Positions 44,187-52,490 are shown, counted from the stretch's first letter. The stretch is DNA of 64,000 nt from Clostridiales bacterium (GCA_015069465.1 SVIO01000004.1:1-64000), one strand, 5' to 3'. Notes: generated from the letters alone by a model not told the origin. Program-made: numbers and translations.

Positions 44187-44215
44187 AATATATCACATAT
44201 TTCAAAAATTTTCAA
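44187..44215 (-). promoter_or_regulatory. promoter of the leader RNA and DUF4234 gene
   Basis: On the minus strand TTGAAA (44210-44215) and TATATT (44187-44192) are 17 bases apart, placing the start of transcription at the closing stem of the leader RNA. Confidence 0.75.
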
Positions 44216-44326
44216 GTTCTTTAGATATTATAAAACAATAAAAATAAACTAAAATTTAATTTTGCTACTAATGCGTGCGCTTGTCTTGATGCAAAATGAA
44301 AAAGCCTTTGAGAAAGGGCTTTAAGA

Positions 44327-44369
44327 AAGAAAAATAACCTAACCCAGAACCAAAGTTCGGATTAGGTTA
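44327..44369 (-). terminator. terminator of tRNA-Ser
   Basis: On the minus strand TAACCTAA pairs with TTAGGTTA, extended by GAAC/GTTC, followed by TTTTTCTTTC. A second weaker hairpin (AAAGCC/GGCTTT) lies beyond it at 44299-44323. Confidence 0.85.
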
Positions 44370-44373
44370 CGTT

Positions 44374-44461
44374 TGGCGGAGAGGAGAGGATTTGAACCTC
44401 CGATGCCTTTCGGCATACACGCTTTCCAAGCGTGCACATTAGACCACTCTGACACCTCTCC
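44374..44461 (-). tRNA. tRNA-Ser (GGA)
   Basis: The 88-base gene has acceptor strands GGAGAGG/CCTCTCC, an anticodon stem CACGC/GCGTG around TTGGAAA (anticodon GGA, codons UCC and UCU), and the long variable arm GCCGAAAGGC typical of serine tRNAs. Its CCA is encoded. Confidence 0.95.
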
Positions 44462-44477
44462 AAAAAGTCTAAAGCCT

Positions 44478-44506
44478 ATTTTAATATATTTTGGCTGTAA
44501 AATCAA
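44478..44506 (-). promoter_or_regulatory. promoter of tRNA-Ser
   Basis: On the minus strand TTGATT (44501-44506) and TAAAAT (44478-44483) are 17 bases apart. Confidence 0.75.
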
Positions 44507-44549
44507 GTGTATTTATTTAATAATTTAAAAATTATTTTTTTGCACATTA

Positions 44550-44578
44550 TTGACATACAATAATATATATATTATAAT
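44550..44578 (+). promoter_or_regulatory. promoter of the small membrane protein gene
   Basis: Consensus TTGACA at 44550-44555 and TATAAT at 44573-44578 are 17 bases apart. Confidence 0.85.
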
Positions 44579-44613
44579 ATATGCAGTAATAAATTATTGG
44601 AGGCTTTAAGGTT

Positions 44614-44835
44614 ATGGCACAAAAAAAGGACTATTTCGGTTTAGAATGGATTGTTAGTTTAATTTTAGCAATTATACCTATCACTTCTTGTGTTTTAGGA
44701 ATTTTAACACGTTTGCAAGAAGGTAAGTTTGTTGCAGCCATTTTACGTTTAGTTTTAGGTTGGAACATCATTTGGATTTTAGACATTCTTTTAGTGTTTA
44801 AAAACCAAAGAATTTTAAGAGTTATCGATATGTAA
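44614..44835 (+). CDS. small two-helix membrane protein
   Basis: The 73-residue protein has two hydrophobic helices (about 10-32 and 38-62) joined by a short LTRLQEGKF loop, with a charged end. A perfect promoter, a GGAGG ribosome binding site ten bases before ATG, and a strong terminator make it a real, probably well expressed gene. I do not recognise its family. It lies alone between tRNA-Ser and the ribonucleotide reductase gene. Confidence 0.75.
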   Translation: MAQKKDYFGLEWIVSLILAIIPITSCVLGILTRLQEGKFVAAILRLVLGWNIIWILDILLVFKNQRILRVIDM

Positions 44836-44856
44836 AAAACTCAGCAATTAACTTAA

Positions 44857-44890
44857 AATACCACTCGTTTAAGGCGAGTGGTATTTTTGT
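44857..44890 (+). terminator. terminator of the small membrane protein gene
   Basis: ATACCACTCG pairs with CGAGTGGTAT (10 bp), followed by TTTTTG. Confidence 0.93.
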
Positions 44891-44895
44891 TTGCA

Positions 44896-44911
44896 ACACA
44901 ATATATTGTGT
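44896..44911 (+). promoter_or_regulatory. NrdR box
   Basis: ACACAATATATTGTGT is a perfect 16-bp palindrome that matches the NrdR-repressor box consensus acaCWATATaTWGtgt. It lies upstream of nrdD. NrdR senses ATP/dATP and represses ribonucleotide reductase genes. A second box is not clear; 44930-44945 matches only partly. Confidence 0.85.
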
Positions 44912-44935
44912 TTTTGTTAAAATAATTTTACAAAA

Positions 44936-44979
44936 TATGCCGTTTTCGGTTGACAACGGCATACTAAATGTGGTATATT
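44936..44979 (+). promoter_or_regulatory. nrdD promoter with dyad over the -35 box
   Basis: TTGACA at 44950-44955 and TATATT at 44974-44979 are 18 bases apart. A perfect 9-bp inverted repeat, TATGCCGTT (44936-44944) and AACGGCATA (44955-44963), brackets the -35 box, so a second regulator could bind here. Confidence 0.7.
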
Positions 44980-45021
44980 TAGAAGGCTCACAAAAAGAAA
45001 AAAACTAAAGGAGAAAAAGAT

Positions 45022-47385
45022 ATGTTTCAGGTAAAGAAAAGAGATGGTAAAATTGTAGAATTTGATATGTCAAAAATCACAACGGCATTATCAAAGGCAT
45101 TTAATGCAAAGCAGATAGATTATACTGCTGACATTTTAAACACACTTGCGCTTAAGGTAACTGCTGATTTTTCAAAGAAAATCAAAGATGGAGTTATCAA
45201 TGTAGAAGATATTCAAGACAGTGCCGAAGTTGTTTTAATTCAGTCAGGCTATGTGGATATTGCAAAGAGTTATATTCTTTATCGTAAACAAAGAGAAAAA
45301 GTTCGTAACATAGGCGAAACAATCGTTGACTATAAAAAGGTTGTTGACGACTATCTAAAGGTTGCAGACTGGCGTGTTAAAGAAAACTCAACGGTAACAT
45401 ACTCTGTTGGTGGTTTAATTCTTTCAAACAGTGGTGCAGTTACAGCAAACTATTGGCTTTCAGAAGTTTATGATGATGAAATTGGCGATGCACATAGAAA
45501 TGCAGACATCCATATTCATGACCTTTCAATGCTCACAGGTTACTGTGCAGGTTGGTCACTTCGTCAACTTATTAAAGAAGGTTTAGGTGGTGTTCCTGGA
45601 AAAATCACATCATCACCAGCAAGCCACTTATCTACACTTTGTAACCAAATGGTAAACTTTTTAGGAATCATGCAAAATGAATGGGCAGGTGCTCAAGCAT
45701 TTTCATCATTCGACACATATCTTGCTCCATTTGTAAAAGTTGATGGTTTAACATATAAAGAAGTTAAACAATGCATTCAATCTTTCATATATGGTGTAAA
45801 CACACCAAGCAGATGGGGTACACAATCTCCATTTACAAACATTACTCTTGACTGGGTAGTTCCAAACGACCTTGCTGAAATGAACGCTATCGTTGGTGGC
45901 AAGGAAATGGACTTTAAATACAAAGACTGCGTAAAAGAAATGGGCATGGTAAACAAGGCGTTTATCGAAATTATGATTGAAGGCGATGCTAACGGCAGGG
46001 GCTTCCAATATCCTATCCCAACATATTCAATCACTCGTGACTTTGACTGGTCAGAAACAGAAAACAACAAACTTTTATTCGAAATGACAGCAAAATATGG
46101 CACACCATACTTCTCTAACTATATCAACAGCGATATGGAACCAAGTGATGTTCGTTCAATGTGCTGTAGATTAAGACTTGACTTAAGAGAACTCCGTAAA
46201 AAGTCAGGTGGTTTCTTTGGTAGTGGTGAAAGCACAGGTTCTATCGGTGTTGTTACTATCAACATGCCAAGAATTGCATATCTATCTAAGACAGAAGAAG
46301 AATTTTATGACAGATTAAAGAAGATGATGGATATTTCTGCAAGGTCATTAAAGGTTAAAAGAGATACTGTTACAAAACTTTTAGAAGCCGGCTTATATCC
46401 ATACACAAAGAGATATCTTGGCACATTTAACAACCACTTCTCAACAATCGGTCTTGTTGGTATGAACGAAGCGTGCTTAAACGCTAAGTGGATTGGCGAA
46501 AACTTAACTAATGCAAAAGCGCAAAACTTTACTAAAGATGTTTTGAACTTTATGAGAAATAAACTTTCTGATTATCAAGAAATGTATGGTGACCTTTATA
46601 ACTTAGAAGCAACACCAGCAGAATCAACATCATTTAGACTTGCTAAGCATGACAGAAAGAGATATCCAGACATTATCACAGCATCAGATAACGATAATGC
46701 TCCATACTATACAAACAGTTCACACCTTCCTGTAGGTTACACTGCTGATATCTTTACTGCACTTGATATTCAAGATGAATTACAAACACTTTACACATCA
46801 GGCACAGTATTCCATGCCTTCTTAGGTCAAAAACTTCCTGATTGGAAGAGTGCGGCAAACCTTGTTAGAAAGATTGCTCAAAACTACAAACTTCCATACT
46901 ACACAATGAGCCCAACATACTCAGTATGTGCTGACCACGGCTATATTGCAGGCGAAGTTTATGAATGCCCAACTTGTGGTAAAAAGACAGAAGTTTACTC
47001 TAGAATTACAGGTTACTATCGTCCTGTTCAAAACTGGAACGATGGTAAGAGAAAAGAGTTTGAAGATAGAAAGGTTTATGATATTGACAACTCTAAATTT
47101 GTGGCAAAAGAACAATGTGCTTGCGAAAAGAAAGAAAGTGCAGTAGAAGTTGAAATCAACGGACCAATTCTCTTTACAAGGAACGGTTGCCCAAACTGCA
47201 AAACAAGCAAGATGATGCTAGATAAAGCAGGCGTTAAATATACAGTTATCAATGCTGAAGAAGACAAGGACACAACATTAAAGTTCGGCATCAAAAAAGC
47301 CCCAACTTTATTAGTTCCAAAGGGAAACGGCTATGAAACTTATGACAACGCAAGCGAAATTAGAAAATATATAGAGAGCAAATAA
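45022..47385 (+). CDS. nrdD: anaerobic ribonucleoside-triphosphate reductase fused to a redoxin
   Basis: The 787-residue protein makes deoxyribonucleotides without oxygen. An N-terminal ATP cone (VKKRDGKIVEFDMSKI, 1-90) leads into the class III catalytic barrel. The C-terminal zinc site is Cys636-x2-His639...Cys649-x2-Cys652, and the glycyl-radical site is RITGYYRPVQNWN with Gly664. Residues about 710-787 form a separate glutaredoxin/NrdH-like domain with redox motif C723PNC726 and a cis-proline APTLLVP. Most NrdD proteins end near residue 710. The built-in redoxin suggests a thiol-fed subtype rather than a formate-fed one. A thioredoxin-reductase-like gene follows after six bases. Confidence 0.95.
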   Translation: MFQVKKRDGKIVEFDMSKITTALSKAFNAKQIDYTADILNTLALKVTADFSKKIKDGVINVEDIQDSAEVVLIQSGYVDIAKSYILYRKQREKVRNIGETIVDYKKVVDDYLKVADWRVKENSTVTYSVGGLILSNSGAVTANYWLSEVYDDEIGDAHRNADIHIHDLSMLTGYCAGWSLRQLIKEGLGGVPGKITSSPASHLSTLCNQMVNFLGIMQNEWAGAQAFSSFDTYLAPFVKVDGLTYKEVKQCIQSFIYGVNTPSRWGTQSPFTNITLDWVVPNDLAEMNAIVGGKEMDFKYKDCVKEMGMVNKAFIEIMIEGDANGRGFQYPIPTYSITRDFDWSETENNKLLFEMTAKYGTPYFSNYINSDMEPSDVRSMCCRLRLDLRELRKKSGGFFGSGESTGSIGVVTINMPRIAYLSKTEEEFYDRLKKMMDISARSLKVKRDTVTKLLEAGLYPYTKRYLGTFNNHFSTIGLVGMNEACLNAKWIGENLTNAKAQNFTKDVLNFMRNKLSDYQEMYGDLYNLEATPAESTSFRLAKHDRKRYPDIITASDNDNAPYYTNSSHLPVGYTADIFTALDIQDELQTLYTSGTVFHAFLGQKLPDWKSAANLVRKIAQNYKLPYYTMSPTYSVCADHGYIAGEVYECPTCGKKTEVYSRITGYYRPVQNWNDGKRKEFEDRKVYDIDNSKFVAKEQCACEKKESAVEVEINGPILFTRNGCPNCKTSKMMLDKAGVKYTVINAEEDKDTTLKFGIKKAPTLLVPKGNGYETYDNASEIRKYIESK

Positions 47386-47391
47386 TTTATT

Positions 47392-48309
47392 ATGTACGAT
47401 TTAGTTGTAATAGGCGCAGGCGCAGCAGGTATGACCTCTGCGCTATACGCTTTAAGAAATGGTAAAAAAGTTTTAGTTTTAGAAAGTGAAAGTTTGGGTG
47501 GTCAAATTGCAAACTCACCAAGACTTGAAAATTATCCATCAATAAAAGAAATCAGTGGCGAAAAGTTTGCTGACAACTTGTTTGAACAAATTACTTTTCA
47601 CGGCGCTGATGTTGAAATCGAAAAGGCTGTTGACATAGTTAAAACTGAAGATAAAGTTTTTCATATTAAAACAGAGTTTAACGAATATCAAGCAAAGAGC
47701 GTTATCATAGCATCTGGCGTAAAACATAAACATCTTCGCACAAAATCTGATAGAGATGATTTAGTGGGTAGGGGGGTATACTACTGTGCTATTTGTGATG
47801 GTGCTTTTTATAAAGGCAGAGAAGTTGCAGTAATCGGCGATGCTAACACAGCACTTCAATATTCACTTTTACTTTCAAGTTATTGTAAAAAGGTTTATGT
47901 ATATACCTTGTTCGATAAATTCTTTGGCGATGCAATGCTTATTAAAGCACTTCGTGCAAAAGAAAACATCGAAGTAAGACCAAACACAAGCGTTATAGAT
48001 TTTATCGGTGAAGATGAACTCAAAGCGATTGAATATAAAGATGCAGACGGAACAATCAAAACACACGAAATTCCAGCAGTATTCGTGGCAATCGGTCAAA
48101 TTCCAGATAACAAGGCATTTACAAACGTTGTTGACCTTGACCAAAATGGATATATCATTGCTGATGAAAGTTGCAAAACAAAAACCGAAGGCTTGTTCGT
48201 TGCAGGCGACTGCAGAACAAAGGCTGTTAGACAGGTTGCAACAGCCGTTGCAGATGGTGCTATCGCAGCGACAAATGCTTCTATGTATTTAGAAAGTCTA
48301 GATTTTTAA
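47392..48309 (+). CDS. thioredoxin-reductase-like flavoprotein
   Basis: The 305-residue protein has an FAD-binding VVIGAGAAGMTSAL, the redox pair C132AIC135D and the C-terminal FVAGDCRTKAVRQVATAVADGA. In the second nucleotide-binding domain the usual GGGNSA is replaced by GDANTA, and the HRRxxxR phosphate-binding motif is missing (TLFDKFFGD). That pattern is reported for ferredoxin-dependent flavin thioredoxin reductases of clostridia, so NAD(P)H may not be the donor. It starts six bases after nrdD and probably reduces its fused redoxin. Confidence 0.88.
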   Translation: MYDLVVIGAGAAGMTSALYALRNGKKVLVLESESLGGQIANSPRLENYPSIKEISGEKFADNLFEQITFHGADVEIEKAVDIVKTEDKVFHIKTEFNEYQAKSVIIASGVKHKHLRTKSDRDDLVGRGVYYCAICDGAFYKGREVAVIGDANTALQYSLLLSSYCKKVYVYTLFDKFFGDAMLIKALRAKENIEVRPNTSVIDFIGEDELKAIEYKDADGTIKTHEIPAVFVAIGQIPDNKAFTNVVDLDQNGYIIADESCKTKTEGLFVAGDCRTKAVRQVATAVADGAIAATNASMYLESLDF

Positions 48310-48343
48310 GTAAAATCAAAACCTATTAGTTATTAAATAATTG

Positions 48344-48372
48344 TTGACTTAAAATAAAACCTATGATATAAT
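48344..48372 (+). promoter_or_regulatory. promoter of scfA
   Basis: TTGACT at 48344-48349 and TATAAT at 48367-48372 are 17 bases apart. Confidence 0.8.
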
Positions 48373-48403
48373 AAATAGGAAATCAATGTTGGAGGATGAA
48401 AAT

Positions 48404-48556
48404 ATGAAACATATTAAAGTTATTGCATCACGCAACCTTTGTGAAAGCGCTAAAAAAGGTGGCTGTGGGGAATGTCAAACATCTTGCCAGTCTGCTTGCA
48501 AAACAAGTTGTGGTATTGCAAATCAAAAATGCGAAAATAGTAAAGAAAGCAAGTAA
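48404..48556 (+). CDS. scfA: SCIFF ribosomal peptide precursor
   Basis: The 50-residue peptide has the hallmark core CGECQTSCQSACKTSC followed by ANQKCEN, which defines the SCIFF (six cysteines in forty-five residues) family. There are seven cysteines: 13, 21, 24, 28, 32, 36 and 43. A strong GGAGGA ribosome binding site lies nine bases upstream. The maturase scfB, encoded next, forms a thioether crosslink in this peptide. SCIFF is nearly universal in Clostridia and its biological role is unsolved. Confidence 0.95.
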   Translation: MKHIKVIASRNLCESAKKGGCGECQTSCQSACKTSCGIANQKCENSKESK

Positions 48557-48624
48557 TTTTGTTCTTGCAAATTTACTGACCCTAAAACTAGGGATAAACA
48601 AAACATAAAAAATATGTTAGTTAG

Positions 48625-48690
48625 AAATGCAGTATGGCAAAACGTCGTATTGCATTTATTTTTAATTGAACTTTAAGAAGGTCAATTAAA
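48625..48690 (+). terminator. terminator and second hairpin between scfA and scfB
   Basis: AAATGCAGTA (48625-48634) pairs with TATTGCATTT (48648-48657), followed by ATTTTTAATT. Right after it TTTAATTGA (48661-48669) pairs with TCAATTAAA (48682-48690). The first probably limits read-through so that precursor exceeds maturase. Confidence 0.75.
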
Positions 48691-48706
48691 ATAAAAGGAA
48701 AATATA

Positions 48707-50083
48707 ATGGTACATCAATATCAATTACTTAATCAAAATATAGTGCTAGATACCTGTTCTGGTGGTGTTTATTCGGTTGACAAAATGGCTTATGACACCA
48801 TTAAAATTTTTAACGAACAAACAAAAGAGCAAGTTGTAGAAAAAATCTATGAAGAATATAAAGGTCAAGGCGTAAACAAAGAAGAAGTTGTAGAATGCTA
48901 TGACCAAATTTTAGACCTAAAAAATCAAGGGGTATTGTTTTCAAACGATACTTTTGAAAATATGGCTGGAGAACTCAAAGCCAAAACTTCTGGCGTGGTG
49001 AAAGCCTTATGTCTTCACGTTGCACACACTTGCAACCTTAACTGCGAATATTGTTTTGCAAGTCAAGGCAAATATCACGGCGAAAGGGCGCTTATGTCAT
49101 ATGAAGTGGGAAAGCGTGCACTAGATTTTTTGGTGGAAAACTCTGGAAATAGAACAAACCTTGAAGTTGACTTTTTCGGTGGCGAGCCACTTATGAATTT
49201 TGATGTTGTAAAAGACCTTGTAAAGTACGCTCGTTCTATTGAAAAAGAAAAGGGAAAGAACTTTAGGTTTACCTTAACAACAAACGGCGTGCTTATCGAT
49301 GACGATGTAATTGAGTTTGCAAATAAAGAAATGTCAAACGTGGTTTTATCACTTGACGGCAGAAAAGAAGTGCACGATAGATATAGGGTTGATTATAACG
49401 GAAAAGGAAGTTGGGAAAAAATACTTCCAAAATTCCAAAAATTAGTTAATGCCCGTGATAATAAAAACTATTATATGCGTGGCACTTTCACACACTTTAA
49501 CCCTGATTTTACCGAAGATATAAAAGAAATGCTAAAGCACGGCTTTACAGAACTTAGCATGGAGCCTGTTGTTTGTGCAAAAGGTGATAAGAACGAACTA
49601 ACCGATGAAGATATAAAAATAGTTCTATCAGAGTATGAAAAACTTGCTGCACTTATGCTTGAAAAGAAAAAAGAAGGAAAACCTTTCACTTTCTATCACT
49701 ATATGATAGACCTAAAGGGTGGACCTTGCATTTATAAAAGAATTTCAGGCTGTGGCTCTGGCACTGAATATATGGCAGTAACGCCATCGGGCGACCTATA
49801 CCCATGCCACCAATTCGTTGGCGAAGAAAAGTTCAAACTCGGCAACATTTATGATGGGGTGACAAACAAGACTATTACTAAAGAGTTTTTGGACTGCAAT
49901 GTATATGCAAGAAAAGATTGCAAAGACTGTTGGGCAAAACTATATTGCTCGGGTGGTTGCTCGGCAAACGCATATCACGCAACGGGCAGTGTTCGTGGCG
50001 TTTATAAAGCAGGTTGCGAACTATTTAAAAAGCGTATGGAATGTGCTATTGCACTTGCAGTTATTGATGGAATTGATGAATAA
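48707..50083 (+). CDS. scfB: SCIFF radical SAM maturase
   Basis: The 458-residue radical SAM enzyme introduces a thioether bridge into the SCIFF peptide. An N-terminal peptide-recognition (PqqD/RRE-like) region spans about 1-95. The radical SAM cluster motif C109NLNC113EYC116 and GGEPL follow. A Cys-rich SPASM domain (about 340-440) has CGSGTEYMAVTPSGDLYPCHQF and CKDCWAKLYCSGGC for auxiliary clusters. It lies 150 bases after its substrate gene, and its stop directly abuts the next ATG. Confidence 0.96.
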   Translation: MVHQYQLLNQNIVLDTCSGGVYSVDKMAYDTIKIFNEQTKEQVVEKIYEEYKGQGVNKEEVVECYDQILDLKNQGVLFSNDTFENMAGELKAKTSGVVKALCLHVAHTCNLNCEYCFASQGKYHGERALMSYEVGKRALDFLVENSGNRTNLEVDFFGGEPLMNFDVVKDLVKYARSIEKEKGKNFRFTLTTNGVLIDDDVIEFANKEMSNVVLSLDGRKEVHDRYRVDYNGKGSWEKILPKFQKLVNARDNKNYYMRGTFTHFNPDFTEDIKEMLKHGFTELSMEPVVCAKGDKNELTDEDIKIVLSEYEKLAALMLEKKKEGKPFTFYHYMIDLKGGPCIYKRISGCGSGTEYMAVTPSGDLYPCHQFVGEEKFKLGNIYDGVTNKTITKEFLDCNVYARKDCKDCWAKLYCSGGCSANAYHATGSVRGVYKAGCELFKKRMECAIALAVIDGIDE

Positions 50084-51415
50084 ATGAACACACCGATTAT
50101 AGACTTTATAAAAAAATATAATAGGAATAAGTGTGTTAGACTACACATGCCGGGGCATAAGGGCAAAATAAATGGCACAAAGTTTGACATAACCGAAATA
50201 GATGGCGCTGATAGTTTGTTTGATGCAAGCACCATAATAGATGAAAGCGAAAAAAATCTTTCATCAATTTTTGGCACTAATTTTTCGGTTTATTCAACAC
50301 AAGGCTCGTCACTTTCAATCATGACAATGCTTGCTTTAATAAAAGAGTATGCTCTCTCTAGGGGGGATACCCCACTAATTCTTAGCACTAGAAATGCACA
50401 CAGCAGTTTTTTAAACGGCATTGCACTATTAGATATACAAGTAGAGTGGGCTATAGAAGATAGCGATTGCTTTTTATCAAGTGCACTAACTGATAAAATG
50501 TTAGATGAACATTTAAGCAAAATGACACGCTTGCCAACAGCACTTTATGTCACTTCGCCAGACTATTTAGGAAATGTTTTGCCTATAAAAGAAATAGCAA
50601 CAATTTGTAAAAAGTATGGTGTACTTTTTGTGGTTGATAATGCACATGGCAGTTATCTTAACTTTTTAAGTGATAATATTCACCCTATAAATTTAGGCGC
50701 TGATATGTGCAGTGATTCTGCACATAAAACTTTGCCTGTTTTAACGGGTGGGGCATATCTACATGTATCAAAAGACTTTAACTTTTTTAATAAGCAAGAT
50801 GTAAAGAGCAAGATGAAAATGTTTGCATCTACTAGCCCATCGTATTTAACTTTATGCTCGCTTGACAGAGCAAACAAATATTTAAATGAAAAAAGCAAAG
50901 ATTTTGAGTTATGTAAGAAAAAAGTTGATGACATAAAAGAGTTTTTGCTTTCTTTAGGGCATAAACTTGTGGGAAACGAGCCGTTAAAAGTGGCTATTGA
51001 TTGCAATAATTTTGGTTATTATGGCAGAGATATAGCAAGCATATTAAAAAAGGACAAGATTTTTGTTGAATATTATGATAATGCTTTTATAGTTCTAATG
51101 TTTTCACCATTTAACAAAAAAAGTGATTATAAAAGGCTAAAAAAAGCATTTAGCAAAATTAAAAGAGAAAAAGAAATAGTTAGACCTACTTTATTTAGGT
51201 TAAAACCTGAAAGAAAAATGAGCATAAGGGGGGCACTTTTAAGTAAGAGCGAGACTATAAAGGTGGAACAAGCCGAAGGCAGAATTTTATCTAATACAAA
51301 CGTAAGTTGTCCACCAGCAGTTCCAATTATGTTTAGTGGCGAAATTATCGATAGTGGTGCCATAGAAATTTTGAAATATAATAATATAGAAAACATAAAA
51401 GTAGTTATAGAATAA
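50084..51415 (+). CDS. Orn/Lys/Arg decarboxylase family PLP enzyme
   Basis: The 443-residue protein is a short member of the aspartate-aminotransferase-fold decarboxylases. HMPGHKG opens the domain, and the PLP lysine is Lys215 in SDSAHKTLP. A C-terminal domain of the Orn/Lys/Arg type ends with PPAVPIMFSGE. It lacks the N-terminal response-regulator-like wing of inducible E. coli enzymes. The substrate could be lysine, ornithine or arginine. It begins on the base after the scfB stop, so it may be translationally coupled. Confidence 0.9.
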   Translation: MNTPIIDFIKKYNRNKCVRLHMPGHKGKINGTKFDITEIDGADSLFDASTIIDESEKNLSSIFGTNFSVYSTQGSSLSIMTMLALIKEYALSRGDTPLILSTRNAHSSFLNGIALLDIQVEWAIEDSDCFLSSALTDKMLDEHLSKMTRLPTALYVTSPDYLGNVLPIKEIATICKKYGVLFVVDNAHGSYLNFLSDNIHPINLGADMCSDSAHKTLPVLTGGAYLHVSKDFNFFNKQDVKSKMKMFASTSPSYLTLCSLDRANKYLNEKSKDFELCKKKVDDIKEFLLSLGHKLVGNEPLKVAIDCNNFGYYGRDIASILKKDKIFVEYYDNAFIVLMFSPFNKKSDYKRLKKAFSKIKREKEIVRPTLFRLKPERKMSIRGALLSKSETIKVEQAEGRILSNTNVSCPPAVPIMFSGEIIDSGAIEILKYNNIENIKVVIE

Positions 51416-51449
51416 AAAGACAGAAAAGGATTTACATAGGAGATTTAGT

Positions 51450-52469
51450 ATGGTAGAAGTTTTGTTTTTAAACAACAAAGAAATGGAAAGACAAGGCATT
51501 TTAGATATGAAAGCCGCTATAAAAGACGTAGAGAAAGTTTATATGCTCAACTGCAAAGGAGACGTTATTTCGCCAGGCAAATGCGTTGTTCGTTGGGGAA
51601 AAACTGTTGAAGATGAAAACGTTTTAGGCAGAATTAACGCAATGCCAGGCTATGTTGGCGGCGAATATGATATGGCAGGCATAAAGTGGATTGGCAGTGG
51701 TCCAATGAATTATAAAAAGGGTTTGCCAAGAGCAACTGTTACAGTAATACTGAATGACCCAGAAACAAAACTTCCTGTGTGTATAGCAGATGGAACGGCT
51801 GTTAGTACAATGAGAACGGGAGCAAGTGGTGGCGTTGCCATTAAACTTTTGGCAAAGAGAAATGCAGAAGTTATGACTATTTGTGGTGCAGGCGCTCAAG
51901 CCCCAACCCAACTTGAAGCGGCACTTATTGCAAGGCCAACTATAAAAAAATTATTTGTTTACGATATAAAACTTGAAAATGCACAAAAGTTTGTTAGATT
52001 TGTTAATGAAAAATATCCTAATATACAAGCAATTGCAACATTAGATATTGAAAGCGCAACAAAAGAGAGTGATATTATAGACTGTGTAACACTTGCATCT
52101 GAACCTTTTGTAAAAGGCGAGTGGCTAAAAAAGGGCGCTTTGGTTATGAATATGGCAGACTATGAAGTTGATAACGAGTGTGTTAAAAAAGCAGACAAGA
52201 TAGTTGTTGACTACTGGGAAGGCATTAAACATCGTATGATAAGCACGGTTGCGCTTATGTGGAAAGATGGTCTTGTACAAGATAGTGATATTCACGCAGA
52301 ACTAGGTCAAATCTTATGTGGATTAAAGAGTCCTAGAGAAAACGATGAAGAAATAATTTATTTTAATGCAGTTGGCGCTGGAATCTTAGATATAGCAGTA
52401 GTTGCTCGTTGTTATAAAAACGCTAAAAAGAACGGCAAAGGCATAGTTTTACCTTTTTGGGAAGACTAA
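51450..52469 (+). CDS. ornithine cyclodeaminase / mu-crystallin family protein
   Basis: The 339-residue NAD(P)-dependent enzyme has the family motifs GIKWIGSGP, VCIADGTAVSTMRTGASGGVA and the Rossmann GAGAQAPTQ. Family members include ornithine cyclodeaminase, alanine dehydrogenase and siderophore-type synthases, so the exact reaction is open. The gene follows the PLP decarboxylase by 34 bases with its own GGAG, and the pair may metabolise the same diamino acid, with ornithine a natural guess. Confidence 0.9.
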   Translation: MVEVLFLNNKEMERQGILDMKAAIKDVEKVYMLNCKGDVISPGKCVVRWGKTVEDENVLGRINAMPGYVGGEYDMAGIKWIGSGPMNYKKGLPRATVTVILNDPETKLPVCIADGTAVSTMRTGASGGVAIKLLAKRNAEVMTICGAGAQAPTQLEAALIARPTIKKLFVYDIKLENAQKFVRFVNEKYPNIQAIATLDIESATKESDIIDCVTLASEPFVKGEWLKKGALVMNMADYEVDNECVKKADKIVVDYWEGIKHRMISTVALMWKDGLVQDSDIHAELGQILCGLKSPRENDEEIIYFNAVGAGILDIAVVARCYKNAKKNGKGIVLPFWED

Positions 52470-52490
52470 TTTAATAAATACGAAAATATT

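Noticed and set aside
44930..44945. A second NrdR box
   Set aside because: It matches only part of the consensus and the spacing to the first box is off; not strong enough to annotate.
48008..48292. Alternative plus frame within the thioredoxin-reductase-like gene
   Set aside because: It lies in another frame of a conserved gene and lacks start signals.
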